Positions 18,725 through 28,045 of a stretch of DNA of 64,000 bases are shown piece by piece (position 1 is the first letter of the stretch; each line of letters starts with the position of its first letter). The notes under the pieces were generated by a model. That model did not search any database, was not told where the DNA came from, and saw only the letters and a program-made list of their open reading frames with translations. The position numbers and the translations under genes are program-made. Source of the stretch: Novosphingobium silvae (lineage in GTDB: Bacteria; Pseudomonadota; Alphaproteobacteria; Sphingomonadales; Sphingomonadaceae); NCBI RefSeq assembly GCF_009856825.1, contig NZ_WVTD01000007.1, positions 62,001 to 126,000 of the forward strand, in the 5' to 3' direction.

Positions 18725-21376
18725 ATGATCGGATGGGAAATGGTTCGCTGCACTGACGAACGCCGCGTTGTGCAACTTGCGGCCGTGTTGCTGGGAAGCA
18801 CGATCCTCGCGGGTGTTCCAGTCAGCGCATTTGCCCAGGCCGCGCCGCGTACCCCGGCCCCCCCGGCGGCGACGGCAGCAGCGGCTCCGGCCACCGATGC
18901 CGAAGCAGGGCCGACGATCCAGACGATCCAGGTCAAGGGTTCCGAGCGCCTCGAGGCTCAGACGGTGCTGTCCTACATCAAGCTGCGCGTGGGCCAGACC
19001 TACACCAAGGCTGCGGCGGACGCGGCGCTGAAGGACCTATACGCAACCGAGCTGTTCAAGGATGTGCAGGTCGGCAACGACGGCGGTGTGGTGACGATCA
19101 CGGTTCAGGAGAACCCCGTCGTCAATCGCATCATCCTTGAAGGCAACAAGCGCATCAAGGACGACAAGATCCTTCCCGAGATCAAGGTCGCCCCGCGCCA
19201 GATATTCACGCGCTCCAAGATCCGTGCGGACGTGGCGCGCATCATCGAGCTGTACAAGCGTCAGGGCCGGTACGCGGCCACGGTCGAGCCGAAGATGGTG
19301 GCGCTTGACCAGAACCGCGTGGATATCGTCTTCGAGATCACCGAGGGCGACAAGTCCAAGGTGCGGCAGATCAACATCATCGGGAACGAGAAGTTCTCCG
19401 ACGGTGAACTGCGCGGTGAAATGGTGACCAAGCAGGCGCGGTTCACGCGCCTGTTCAGCTCGGGCACCAGCTACGACCCGGACCGCATGGCCTTCGACCA
19501 GCAAAAGCTGCGCCAGTTCTACCTGACGCAAGGCTATGCGGATTTCCGTGTGGTTTCGGCGGTTGCAGAGCTGACGCCGGACAAGAAGGACTTCATCATC
19601 ACCTACGTGGTGGAAGAAGGCCAGCGCTACAAGTTCGGCGACGTCAAGGTCGAGAGCCAGCTGCGTGACTTCGACGGCGAGAAGATGGCCAGCAACCTCG
19701 CCATGAAGAAGGGCGACTGGTACAACGCCAAGCAGGTCGAGGACACGATCGATGGCCTGAACGACACGGCAGGCGCATTCGGCTACGCCTTCGCCGACGT
19801 GCGGCCGCAGTACGACCGTGACAAGGAAAACCTCACCATGGGGTTGACCTTCGTTATTCAGGAGGCGCCGCGCGTCTATGTCGAGCGGATCGACATCAAC
19901 GGCAACACGCTGACGCAGGACAAGGTCATTCGCCGCGAGTTCCGTATCGCAGAAGGTGACGCTTTTAACTCGCTTCAGGTCAAGCGTTCGACCAACCGCA
20001 TCAAGTCGCTTGGTTACTTCCAGGAGAAGTTCGAGGTCGAGCAGAAGCCGGGCAGCGCGGACGACCGCATCCTGCTTGAAGCCAACGTGGAAGAAAAGCC
20101 CACGGGCGAACTGCAGCTCTCGGCAGGTTTCTCGAGCCTTGAAAGCTTTATCTTCCAGGCCTCGATCCGGCAGCGCAACTTCCGCGGTCGCGGGCAGACG
20201 GTTGGCCTTTCCGGCAGCATCTCGCGTTACTCGAAGAGCGTCGAGGCGAGTTTTGTCGAGCCGTATCTGTTCGACAAGAACATTTCGATGGGCGTCGATG
20301 TCTATCGCCGCGATTTCAACAGCTTCAACTACGCAAACTCGAACCGGAACACGACTTACGAGCAGTCGACGACAGGTTTCCAGGTCCGCGCGGGCGTGCC
20401 GCTGACGGAGTATTTCACGGCTGTGGGCCGGTATACCCTCAACTACGACGATGTCGGTCTGGACGAGGGGACGTACTACACCAATCGCGTCAACCCCGAT
20501 GTCTACCAGTGCGACCCGCTCTATGCCGGGCGTTACCTTTGCGACGCGATCGGCAAGCGGCTGAGCTCGATCCTGGGTCTGTCGCTGATCTACGACACGC
20601 TGGACAACCGGGTGCGTCCTTCGCGCGGCAACACCGCTTCGCTGAACTTCGACTTTGCCGGGCTTGGCGGCGACGTGAAATATGCCCGCATCCGGGCCAA
20701 CGCGGCTAAGTACTTCCCGCTGGGCAAGGGCTTCATCTTCTCGCTGTCGGCGGAGGGTGGCGCTATCAAGGGTCTGGGAGGCGACGATGTGCGCCTGACC
20801 GACCGATTCTATCTTGGCGAGCCGCAGATCCGCGGCTTCGCCATTCGTGGTGTCGGTCCTCGCGTGCTGCGCAAGCAGCTGGATGCGGACGGCAACCCCA
20901 CGACGAAGCGTAGCCAGTGGACCGACGACGCCCTTGGCGGCAACTACTACTACATGGGCCGTGCGGAGATGGAGATTCCTCTGGGCTCCGGCGCGCGCGA
21001 AATGGGTCTGCGACCGTCGATCTTTGCTGACGTTGGTGCGGTGTGGAGCGTCAAGCAGCCCGAACTCACGCAATGCAACCCGGGCTGCAACCAGATCTAT
21101 ACCGACGCGAACGGCAATTCGACCACAAGCGCGACCGATCCGACGACGGGCGCGGCGAACACTCCGACGCTCGATTCCAGCGGCAATCCGACTTATCAGT
21201 TCTCCTTCGTCGAGGAATTCGCCGGAGACAGCTGGAAGCCGCGCGTGGCCGTCGGCATCGGCGTTAACTGGAACTCGCCTTTCGGCCCGTTCCGCATCGA
21301 TTTCTCGCGTGTCCTGCTGAAGCAGGATGGCGACGATCCCAAGGCATTCACTTTCAACGTGGGAACACAATTCTGA
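18725..21376 (+). CDS. bamA: outer membrane protein assembly factor BamA
   Basis: Omp85 protein inserting beta-barrels in the outer membrane. About 883 aa from ATG 18725; ATG 18740 is an alternative. Signal peptide ends near PVSAFAQA, followed by a Pro/Ala-rich linker, then five POTRA domains (about residues 55-440) and a 16-strand barrel. The L6 signature appears as IRGFAIRGVGP, and the last residue is Phe (FNVGTQF), as needed for BAM recognition. A Cys pair in a late extracellular loop (TQCNPGCNQ) is notable. The stop overlaps the next gene. Confidence 0.97.
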   Translation: MIGWEMVRCTDERRVVQLAAVLLGSTILAGVPVSAFAQAAPRTPAPPAATAAAAPATDAEAGPTIQTIQVKGSERLEAQTVLSYIKLRVGQTYTKAAADAALKDLYATELFKDVQVGNDGGVVTITVQENPVVNRIILEGNKRIKDDKILPEIKVAPRQIFTRSKIRADVARIIELYKRQGRYAATVEPKMVALDQNRVDIVFEITEGDKSKVRQINIIGNEKFSDGELRGEMVTKQARFTRLFSSGTSYDPDRMAFDQQKLRQFYLTQGYADFRVVSAVAELTPDKKDFIITYVVEEGQRYKFGDVKVESQLRDFDGEKMASNLAMKKGDWYNAKQVEDTIDGLNDTAGAFGYAFADVRPQYDRDKENLTMGLTFVIQEAPRVYVERIDINGNTLTQDKVIRREFRIAEGDAFNSLQVKRSTNRIKSLGYFQEKFEVEQKPGSADDRILLEANVEEKPTGELQLSAGFSSLESFIFQASIRQRNFRGRGQTVGLSGSISRYSKSVEASFVEPYLFDKNISMGVDVYRRDFNSFNYANSNRNTTYEQSTTGFQVRAGVPLTEYFTAVGRYTLNYDDVGLDEGTYYTNRVNPDVYQCDPLYAGRYLCDAIGKRLSSILGLSLIYDTLDNRVRPSRGNTASLNFDFAGLGGDVKYARIRANAAKYFPLGKGFIFSLSAEGGAIKGLGGDDVRLTDRFYLGEPQIRGFAIRGVGPRVLRKQLDADGNPTTKRSQWTDDALGGNYYYMGRAEMEIPLGSGAREMGLRPSIFADVGAVWSVKQPELTQCNPGCNQIYTDANGNSTTSATDPTTGAANTPTLDSSGNPTYQFSFVEEFAGDSWKPRVAVGIGVNWNSPFGPFRIDFSRVLLKQDGDDPKAFTFNVGTQF

Positions 21377-22071
21377 TGAGCACCATGACCAAGACCGTTG
21401 CGCTGGCCGCTGGCCTCGCGCTCGCCACCGTTGCCGCGCAGCCCGCCTTCGCGCAGAAGAAGGGCGCAACTGCCTCGGCTGCTTCGGGTACCATCGTCCA
21501 GGGCCTGGGCATCGCCAGCTTCGACGCGGTGATCGCCAACTCGAACGCCTACAAGGCCGCCGAGACCCAGCGCCAGACCACCTACAAGGCGCAGTACGAT
21601 CAGGCGCAGGCGCGCAACACGGCGCTCAACGCACAGATCAAGCCATTGGTCGACAAGTTCAACGCTGACCGTCAGGGCGGCAAGGTAGGCGAGGCCGCTC
21701 TCCAGCAGCAGGCCGCGTCGATCCAGCAGATCCAGGAGAACGGCAAGGCCGAACTCCAGCGCATCCTGCAGCCGGTCGGCCTCTCGCAGGCCTACGTGAA
21801 CGAGCAGATCGAGGAAAAGCTCAACGACGCGGTGAAGGCGGCGATGACCAAGAAGAACGTCTCGATCCTGATCTCGCCCGATGCGATCCTGGCCGTCAAC
21901 GGCGGTGCCTACAACCTCAACCAGGACATCCTGAACGAGCTCAACACTGCGCTTCCTTCCGCGCAGCTGGTTCCGCCTGCCGGATGGGAGCCGCGCCAGA
22001 TCCGCGAGCAGCGTGCCGCTCAGGGCGCGCAGCAGCCGGCGCCTGCAGCAACTGCCCCGGCCGGTCGCTGA
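21376..22071 (+). CDS. OmpH/Skp-family periplasmic chaperone
   Basis: Holdase that escorts outer membrane proteins to BamA. 231 aa. Signal peptide [20 protein letters not shown], cleaved near AFAQ. The central part is helical and Gln/Lys/Ala-rich, as in the Skp tentacles. It is longer than E. coli Skp (161 aa), with an Ala/Pro/Gln-rich tail. Translation-coupled to bamA (TGATG). Confidence 0.9.
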   Translation: MSTMTKTVALAAGLALATVAAQPAFAQKKGATASAASGTIVQGLGIASFDAVIANSNAYKAAETQRQTTYKAQYDQAQARNTALNAQIKPLVDKFNADRQGGKVGEAALQQQAASIQQIQENGKAELQRILQPVGLSQAYVNEQIEEKLNDAVKAAMTKKNVSILISPDAILAVNGGAYNLNQDILNELNTALPSAQLVPPAGWEPRQIREQRAAQGAQQPAPAATAPAGR

Positions 22072-22090
22072 TCCAGGGAGCGGACAGGGC

Positions 22091-22540
22091 ATGAGCGAAG
22101 AGACGGTAACGGTCTACGACACCGCAAAGATCCTCGAGGCGCTTCCGCACCGCTACCCGATGCTGCTTGTCGATCGCGTGGTCTCCATCTCGGAAGAGGA
22201 GGGGATCCACGCGGTCAAGGCCGTGAGCTTCAATGAGGATTTCTTTCAGGGGCACTTCCCGGGGCGTCCGATCATGCCCGGGGTCCTGCAGATCGAAGCG
22301 CTTGCGCAGGCCGCCGGCATCCTTGCCATCGAAAGCCTGGGGCTGGCGGGCAAGCTGGTCTACTTCATGGCGATCGAGGATGCGAAGTTCCGCAATCCTG
22401 TGACACCCGGCCATCTGCTAACCTTGCGGGCCGGTTTCGTGCAAAAGCGTTCGCGCGTCTGCAAGTTCTGGGGCAAGGCCTCGATCGATGACAAGGTAAC
22501 CTGCGAAGTCAACTTCACCGCGATGATCGCGGACAGCTGA
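22091..22540 (+). CDS. fabZ: (3R)-hydroxyacyl-ACP dehydratase FabZ
   Basis: Hot-dog-fold dehydratase in fatty acid elongation. 149 aa from ATG 22091 with GGGAGCGGACAGGG upstream. [16 protein letters not shown] holds the catalytic His; [20 protein letters not shown] holds the active-site Glu. Last gene of the envelope block before rpmE; its acyl carrier AcpP is at 47678. Confidence 0.96.
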   Translation: MSEETVTVYDTAKILEALPHRYPMLLVDRVVSISEEEGIHAVKAVSFNEDFFQGHFPGRPIMPGVLQIEALAQAAGILAIESLGLAGKLVYFMAIEDAKFRNPVTPGHLLTLRAGFVQKRSRVCKFWGKASIDDKVTCEVNFTAMIADS

Positions 22541-22629
22541 GCTCTTGCATTTCGGCACCCTTGCCTGTAAGGGCGCCGCTTTCCAAGCCAGGCCGGTCGG
22601 AACCGGCCACATGCGAAAGAGATAGACCC

Positions 22630-22857
22630 ATGAAGGCCGATACCCATCCCGACTACCACATGATCACGGTTCAGATGACCGATGGCACCACTTTCCAGAC
22701 CCGCTCGACCTGGGGCTCGGAAGGTGACACGCTGGTGCTCGACATCGACCCGACCTCGCACCCGGCCTGGACCGGCGGCAAGGCCCAGCTTCAGGATGGC
22801 GGCCGCGTGGCTCAGTTCAACAAGCGCTTTGGCGGTCTTTCGCTCACCAAGAAGTGA
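22630..22857 (+). CDS. rpmE: 50S ribosomal protein L31
   Basis: 75 aa. [18 protein letters not shown] is the L31 start. The zinc Cys residues of the C+ form are absent, so this is a C- type that does not store zinc. Closed by a strong terminator. Confidence 0.93.
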   Translation: MKADTHPDYHMITVQMTDGTTFQTRSTWGSEGDTLVLDIDPTSHPAWTGGKAQLQDGGRVAQFNKRFGGLSLTKK

Positions 22858-22902
22858 GCGGGTCGGCCCAATCGGCCGAACCGGATTGCACCAGAACGAA
22901 CG

Positions 22903-22930
22903 AGGCGGTCCCATCGGGGCCGCCTTTTTC
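22903..22930 (+). terminator. Rho-independent terminator after rpmE
   Basis: Stem AGGCGG / CCGCCT around an 11-nt loop, then TTTTT. It starts 46 nt after the rpmE stop. Confidence 0.85.
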
Positions 22931-23055
22931 ATTGTCGAACCACCATAGAGGAACTTTCCGTGGCCTGCGGCGATTGCCTTTCGCGTCCAGCGCCTTAGGC
23001 TGGCACCGTCAATTTGCAGCGGGCTGCTTGAGGCCCGGAACCCGGAGAGCTTCCG

Positions 23056-23646
23056 ATGATCAGCCGCACCCCTCGTCTTCTCGCCGCGCCCATTGCCGCT
23101 CTTGCCTTCGTGGCGACATCGGCCTGCGTCCATGCCCAGGCCGAGCACGCCCATGGGCATGCTCCCGCAGCCACCGGCACCGCTTCCTCGTCGATGGTTC
23201 ACGCCGACGTAATCGGTGCAGACGGCAAGAAACTTGGCATGGTGATGCTGCAGGAAACGCCCGCCGGCGTTCTCGTGAGTGCCGATGTGAAAGGCATTCC
23301 TGCGGGTGATCATGGCTTCCACTTCCACCAGAAGGGCATCTGCGATCCTGCCGCAAAGTTCGAGACGGCAGGCGGCCATTTCGCGGGCGGGGACCATCAG
23401 CACGGTTATCTCGTGGCCAAGGGGCCGCACGGTGGCGACATGCCGAACCAGCACGTCGGTGCCGACGGTGTCCTCAAGACGCAAGTCCTCAACACCGGAG
23501 TAACGCTTGGAGCGGGAAGCAAGTCGCTGTTCGACGCTGACGGCACTGCGCTTGTCATCCATGCCAACGCGGACGATTACAGCAGCCAGCCTTCCGGGAA
23601 TGCTGGCGGTCGCCTGGCCTGCGCCGTGATCAGCAAGCCGAAGTAA
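23056..23646 (+). CDS. sodC: Cu/Zn superoxide dismutase
   Basis: Periplasmic dismutation of superoxide. 196 aa with an N-terminal export signal, cleaved probably near VHAQA; the Cys at ACVHA is not in a good lipobox. Metal region: HGFHFHQKG; Zn loop with HFAGGDHQHGY and GPHGGDMPN; late GNAGGRLACAVI holds the conserved Arg and disulfide Cys. Histidine-rich N-terminal segment (AEHAHGHA) resembles other bacterial SodC metal-collecting extensions. Confidence 0.95.
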   Translation: MISRTPRLLAAPIAALAFVATSACVHAQAEHAHGHAPAATGTASSSMVHADVIGADGKKLGMVMLQETPAGVLVSADVKGIPAGDHGFHFHQKGICDPAAKFETAGGHFAGGDHQHGYLVAKGPHGGDMPNQHVGADGVLKTQVLNTGVTLGAGSKSLFDADGTALVIHANADDYSSQPSGNAGGRLACAVISKPK

Positions 23647-23667
23647 CGAGCCGCCCGTCGCACGCCG

Positions 23668-23690
23668 GCCCCGTCATCATATGGCGGGGC
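23668..23690. terminator. stem-loop between convergent sodC and the oxygenase
   Basis: GCCCCG / CGGGGC with an 11-nt loop, in the 50-nt gap between convergent genes. No T run on either side, so only a tentative bidirectional terminator. Confidence 0.3.
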
Positions 23691-23696
23691 AGGGCG

Positions 23697-24329
23697 TCAG
23701 GCCCATGGCCTTTCCCGGTACCACTGAGTGATGACGTACTTGAACCCCTTGCGAACCTTCATGGCGTGATGGAGCGTGGCGGCGTTTGGAGTTCCATCGG
23801 GCCGCCGATTGTTCCAGGCGATCAGCTTCCCCGTCTCAGGCTGGATGACCTTGTCGATGACGCGAAAGCGGGTCGCGCCGCCTGCTTCCACCGCGTTGAG
23901 ATAGATCATGAAGGTCCAGGTCCGCTGGCCGGCAACCGAGCAATACTTGTCGAAATCCGTGCTGCCCGGCTCGAAGTAGTCGGTGTGCGCCTTGAACTCC
24001 TGCCCCACTTCATAGCGCTGGCCCTGCAGCGGCTCTGCATAGACAGGATCGATCCCGGAGAGCCGTGAAAGTGCCCCGGCAAGTTCCGCGACCACAGGCT
24101 GGTCGGTCGACAGGTCGCAGGTGGAACTGGTGCGGAACGCATCGTCGCCGTTGTAGTCCGCGATGGTGGATGGGCGATGATTGCTCTCGATCAGCTCGAT
24201 GAGTTGGGCGCACTGTCGCACATCGAGAAAGTCGCGCCGGATGAACAGGTCGAGCCGGGATGAGGGAAAACGCTGCACGTTCGCATGGGACAGCATCTGT
24301 TCAGCCGATGATTCGCCGAGTCCGTTCAT
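23697..24329 (-). CDS. 2OG-Fe(II) dioxygenase, prolyl-4-hydroxylase-like
   Basis: 210 aa from the ATG at 24329. The iron triad is visible: HTDYF (His115, Asp117) and HHAMKV (His187 or 188), with Lys197 in FKYVI to bind 2-oxoglutarate. RYEVGQEFKAHTDYF matches the P4Hc domain. Substrate unknown; bacterial members hydroxylate EF-Tu or small peptides. Frame open upstream to 24470 but without homology. Confidence 0.85.
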   Translation of the reverse strand: MNGLGESSAEQMLSHANVQRFPSSRLDLFIRRDFLDVRQCAQLIELIESNHRPSTIADYNGDDAFRTSSTCDLSTDQPVVAELAGALSRLSGIDPVYAEPLQGQRYEVGQEFKAHTDYFEPGSTDFDKYCSVAGQRTWTFMIYLNAVEAGGATRFRVIDKVIQPETGKLIAWNNRRPDGTPNAATLHHAMKVRKGFKYVITQWYRERPWA

Positions 24330-24521
24330 GGCCCAGACCCTAGCGGCGGTCCGGCAGGAGGAAAATCGGGGGCGAAGGTCAGCGGATGAATTTTGATCGA
24401 GTACCAATTTTTGTTTTGCAAGAATCTCGAGGGTGTGCAAAAGGCGCGCTCCCGCAGCGGTTCCAGCCAAGCTGACCCGACTGTGGATGCGGCATTCGGC
24501 CTTGGTTCGGATGGCTCGTGT

Positions 24522-24599
24522 GGCGATCGTAGCTCAGTTGGTTAGAGCGCCGGTTTGTGGTACCGGAGGTCGTGGGTTCGAACCCCATCGATCGCCCCA
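24522..24599 (+). tRNA. tRNA-His(GTG)
   Basis: Acceptor arm includes the extra 5' G paired with C73, typical of tRNA-His. Anticodon stem CCGGT/ACCGG encloses TTGTGGT (anticodon GTG). CCA encoded. The 78-nt length includes G-1. Confidence 0.95.
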
Positions 24600-24683
24600 T
24601 TTCATCACCACGGTATTCAGGGCCAGGGATCGGTCCGTCGCGGGCGGGGCAAATGCCCGTTTCAGGCGAAAAGCGTAGCTCAA

Positions 24684-24697
24684 TTGATTTGAGTCAC
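24684..24697 (+). promoter_or_regulatory. candidate Fnr/FixK-type site upstream of ccmC
   Basis: TTGAT-TTGA-GTCAC resembles the FixK/Fnr box TTGAT-N4-GTCAA (one mismatch), 38 nt before ccmC. The same stretch also resembles the D arm of the tRNA-His gene just upstream, so the match may be accidental. Confidence 0.3.
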
Positions 24698-24735
24698 TTG
24701 TTCCTCGCACCACTCTCGATAGAAGCGCGACTGTC

Positions 24736-25470
24736 ATGCACGGCTTCGCAAATCCTGCCCGTTTTCTGCGTAATGCGCGCTGGCTCATGCCTTTGTGTCT
24801 GGGCGTCGGCCTTGGAGTGGCCGGACTGGCGCTGATCTGGGGCGTCATGCTGGCGCCGGCCGAGCGGTTGCAGGGCGAGACCGTGCGCATCATGTACCTC
24901 CATGTTCCCGCTGCATGGCTGGGCATGGCAGGGTGGATGGGCATTGCAGGCGCGAGCCTGGCTGAACTGGTCTGGCGCCATCCCCTGGCTGCGATCGCCG
25001 CAAGGGCTTGTGCACTGCCGGGAACCGTGTTCACGGCAGTTTGCCTTCTTACCGGTTCCCTTTGGGGGCGTCCGGCCTGGGGAACGTGGTGGGTCTGGGA
25101 CGGTCGGCTGACCAGCATGCTGGTACTGCTGTTCCTCTACTTCGGCTGGATCGCGCTTTCGCAGGCGAGCGATTCCTCTGCCGGCGCAGGCGAGAACCGC
25201 GCCCCTGCGATCTTCGGCCTGGTGGGCGCGGTGAACGTTCCAATCATCCATTATTCCGTGATCTGGTGGAACAGCCAGCATCAGCCGCCAAGCATCACTT
25301 TGGGCAAGTCTGCGATGTCCGGCGATTTCCTCGTGCCCCTGCTCGCTGCGATGTTGGGGTTCACCCTGATTTTCGCAGGTGTCGTGCTGGCGAGGATGAG
25401 AGCTATCCTCGCGGATCAGCAGGCCGAGGCAAGGCTGCGTCGCAAGGCTTTCAGCCAGGTGGAATTCTGA
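24736..25470 (+). CDS. ccmC: heme exporter/handling protein CcmC
   Basis: Loads heme onto CcmE in the periplasm during cytochrome c maturation (System I). 244 aa with six membrane helices. The WWD domain is intact: WGRPAWGTWWVWDGRLTSML, and the flanking His residues occur in MYLHVPAAW and IIHYSVIWW. First gene of the ccm operon in this window; the exporter genes ccmA and ccmB are not adjacent. Confidence 0.95.
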   Translation: MHGFANPARFLRNARWLMPLCLGVGLGVAGLALIWGVMLAPAERLQGETVRIMYLHVPAAWLGMAGWMGIAGASLAELVWRHPLAAIAARACALPGTVFTAVCLLTGSLWGRPAWGTWWVWDGRLTSMLVLLFLYFGWIALSQASDSSAGAGENRAPAIFGLVGAVNVPIIHYSVIWWNSQHQPPSITLGKSAMSGDFLVPLLAAMLGFTLIFAGVVLARMRAILADQQAEARLRRKAFSQVEF

Positions 25471-25610
25471 TGCGCGAGGCAATGGACCCCTGGACCTTCG
25501 TCGTCGCATCCTACGCTATCGGAGTGGGCGCGACCCTTGGCATGGTGGTGTGGTCGCTCATCTCGATGCGCCGGGCGGAAAGTCGCCGCGACCGGGCGAG
25601 GAAGCCATGA
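25470..25610 (+). CDS. ccmD: heme exporter protein CcmD
   Basis: Short 46-aa single-helix protein helping release holo-CcmE. MDPWTFVVASYAIGVGATLG is the CcmD-type start, with a basic C-terminus (RRAESRRDRARKP). It overlaps ccmC (TGATG) and ccmE (ATGA). Confidence 0.88.
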   Translation: MREAMDPWTFVVASYAIGVGATLGMVVWSLISMRRAESRRDRARKP

Positions 25611-26062
25611 CATTGATGAAAGCGAAGCACCAGCGGCTGGTGCTGCTGGTGAGCGCGCTGGTCGTACTGGTCGCAGCCGCGCTTCTCGCGGCATGGGCGC
25701 TGCGCAATCAGGCGAGCTACTTCTACGTACCGAGCGAGATTGTCGCGCATCCGCCGGAAGCAGGCCGTGCCGTGCGGCTGGGCGGCATGGTCGAGCAGGG
25801 CTCGCTGAAGACCGCAGCCGACGGCGTGACGATCCACTTCGTCGTACAGGACGGCCAGGCGCGAGTGCCGGTGACTTTCCGCGGCATCGTGCCCTCGCTC
25901 TTCGTGGAAGGCTCGGGCGTCGTTGCCGAGGGAAGCATGCAAGCAGGCGGCATGTTCGTGGCGGATAATCTGCTTGCCAAGCACGACGAGAACTACGTGC
26001 CGCGCGAGATGCAGGACATGACCAGGGAACAGGCCGAAAAGGTCATGCGCGAGACGAAATGA
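25607..26062 (+). CDS. ccmE: heme chaperone CcmE
   Basis: Membrane-anchored periplasmic heme carrier. 151 aa with an N-terminal anchor helix (residues 9-30). OB-fold domain; the covalent heme-binding His is in LLAKHDENYVP, matching the family HxxxY. Overlaps ccmD by 4 nt. Confidence 0.95.
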   Translation: MTLMKAKHQRLVLLVSALVVLVAAALLAAWALRNQASYFYVPSEIVAHPPEAGRAVRLGGMVEQGSLKTAADGVTIHFVVQDGQARVPVTFRGIVPSLFVEGSGVVAEGSMQAGGMFVADNLLAKHDENYVPREMQDMTREQAEKVMRETK

Positions 26063-26074
26063 TGGCCTACCTCG

Positions 26075-28045
26075 ATGATCGCTGAACTGGGACTGGCGGC
26101 GCTCTGGATGGCAGCGGCCCTTGCGGCCCTGCAACTCCTTTTCGGAAGCCTCGGCTTGACCGCGCGCGGACAGGTGCTTGGTCAGGCTGTGCGCCCCGTC
26201 GCGATCGTGCAGGGGCTTCTGGCGCTCCTTGCCTTCCTGTGCCTGGTCTACGTCTTCGCAGTAACCGATCTGTCGGTCAGGCTTGTGGCGCTGAACTCGC
26301 ATTCGATGAAGCCGCTGGTCTTCAAGATTGCCGGGTCATGGGGCAATCATGAGGGCTCGATGCTTTTGTGGGTGACGGTGATGGGGATGGCAGGGGGCTT
26401 CGTGGCGCTTGTCGAAAGGCGCCTGCCTGAACGCACGATGCTGGCCACACTGGCGGGGCAGGCGTTCGTCAGCCTCGGCTTCTACGCGTTCCTGCTGCTT
26501 GCCTCCAACCCGTTCGAGCGCCTGTCTCCCGCTCCGGTGGAGGGCAACGGCTTGAACCCGCTCCTGCAGGACCTTGGCCTCGCCTTCCATCCGCCTACGC
26601 TCTACCTCGGCTACGTCGGGCTATCGATCGCCTTCAGCTTCGCGATAGGCGCTCTCGTCACACGCGAGGTGGGCCCGCCCTTCGCACGTGCCATGCGCCC
26701 GTGGGTGCTGGCAGCCTGGATATTCCTGACGGTAGGGATCGCTGCCGGGTCGTACTGGGCCTACTACGAGCTTGGCTGGGGCGGCTGGTGGTTCTGGGAT
26801 CCGGTCGAGAACGCCTCCCTCATGCCCTGGCTGGCGGCAACCGCGTTGCTGCATTCGTGCAGTGTCCTTGCCGCGCGCAATGCCCTTCGTGCCTGGACGG
26901 TGATGCTGGGTGTGGTCGCCTTTTCGATGTCGATGATCGGCACTTTCCTCGTCCGCTCGGGTATCCTGACAAGCGTCCATGCCTTCGCAGTCGATCCGGA
27001 GCGCGGCACGTTCATCCTCGCGCTGCTGGCCATCTACATTGGCGGCGCCTTGACGCTTTTCGGCCTGCGCGCCTCCACCGTGAGCGAGGGGGAGCGCTTC
27101 GCCCCGATCAGCCGCGAGAGTGCTCTGGTGTTCAACAACGTCATGCTCTCCGCGATTTTGGGGATCGTGCTGTTCGGTACGCTGTACCCGCTCGTGGCCG
27201 AATCGATGGGTGCGAAGGTCTCGGTCGGACCGCCGTATTTTAACCCGATGAGCGCGATCTTCGCCGTACCCATGCTGGTGGTGCTTGCAGTCGGACCCTT
27301 GCTGCGCTGGCGACGCGATACCTTCGCGCGGGTGGGCAAGGGGCTGGTGATCCCGGCCATGCTGGTCGTCACAGGAGCGATTGCGCTCGTAGTGATAGGC
27401 GGCGTTTCGCTGCTGCCATTCCTCGGCCTCGCTCTTGCGCTGGGTCTTGCCTGGGCAAGCGTGCTGCCTTTGAAGGGCCGGAACCTGCGCCGTACCCCGC
27501 TGCCGATCTGGGGCATGGTGGTCGCGCATTTCGGCATTGCCGTATCGTTGTTCGGAATGAGCAGCGAAAGCGCGTTCTCGGTCGAGAAGCTTGTCGCCGT
27601 TCGCATCGGTGACATCGTCGAGGTCGGCCCCTGGGGCGTGAAGCTCGATACGGTGGAGCCGGTCGCCGGTCCGAACTGGACGGCACTGGAGGCGCGGTTG
27701 CTGGTTCGTTATGGAACGAACGGCAAGGTGACGCGCATGCTGCCGCAGTCCCGAAGCTTCTGGGCGCCTCCGCAACAGACAAGCGAATCGGCGCTGCTGA
27801 CCCGGTGGAATGGCCAGCTCTATGCCGTGCTAGGTGGTGAGGCACCCCGCGCAAACGGCACGGATGCGGATGGCCGCTGGCAGCTGCGACTTTGGTGGAA
27901 GCCCTTCGCACCCCTGATCTGGCTGGGCGGACTTCTCGTGGCGCTGGGAGGCCTGCTCGCTCTGGTGGGGCATGTCGCGTCGGACCTGCGCAGGATCGTC
28001 GCGCGCGGGAAGATCGCCTACCGTCGTGAAAGGCAGGGCCGATGA
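26075..28045 (+). CDS. ccmF: heme lyase subunit CcmF
   Basis: Multi-spanning protein that ligates heme to apocytochrome c together with CcmH/CcmI. 656 aa. WWD domain GWGGWWFWDPVENASLMPWL and SWGNHEGSMLLWV are conserved. About 14-15 membrane helices. Overlaps ccmG (ATGA). Confidence 0.95.
   Translation: MIAELGLAALWMAAALAALQLLFGSLGLTARGQVLGQAVRPVAIVQGLLALLAFLCLVYVFAVTDLSVRLVALNSHSMKPLVFKIAGSWGNHEGSMLLWVTVMGMAGGFVALVERRLPERTMLATLAGQAFVSLGFYAFLLLASNPFERLSPAPVEGNGLNPLLQDLGLAFHPPTLYLGYVGLSIAFSFAIGALVTREVGPPFARAMRPWVLAAWIFLTVGIAAGSYWAYYELGWGGWWFWDPVENASLMPWLAATALLHSCSVLAARNALRAWTVMLGVVAFSMSMIGTFLVRSGILTSVHAFAVDPERGTFILALLAIYIGGALTLFGLRASTVSEGERFAPISRESALVFNNVMLSAILGIVLFGTLYPLVAESMGAKVSVGPPYFNPMSAIFAVPMLVVLAVGPLLRWRRDTFARVGKGLVIPAMLVVTGAIALVVIGGVSLLPFLGLALALGLAWASVLPLKGRNLRRTPLPIWGMVVAHFGIAVSLFGMSSESAFSVEKLVAVRIGDIVEVGPWGVKLDTVEPVAGPNWTALEARLLVRYGTNGKVTRMLPQSRSFWAPPQQTSESALLTRWNGQLYAVLGGEAPRANGTDADGRWQLRLWWKPFAPLIWLGGLLVALGGLLALVGHVASDLRRIVARGKIAYRRERQGR

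Noticed and set aside
19037..21469. 810-aa minus-strand open frame opposite bamA
   Set aside because: Same reason: long antisense frames are common at this GC content; bamA on the plus strand has clear POTRA and barrel motifs.
22950..23055. EcfG promoter before sodC (GGAAC near 22952)
   Set aside because: The -10 partner is GATT, not CGTT; the single -35 word is not enough.
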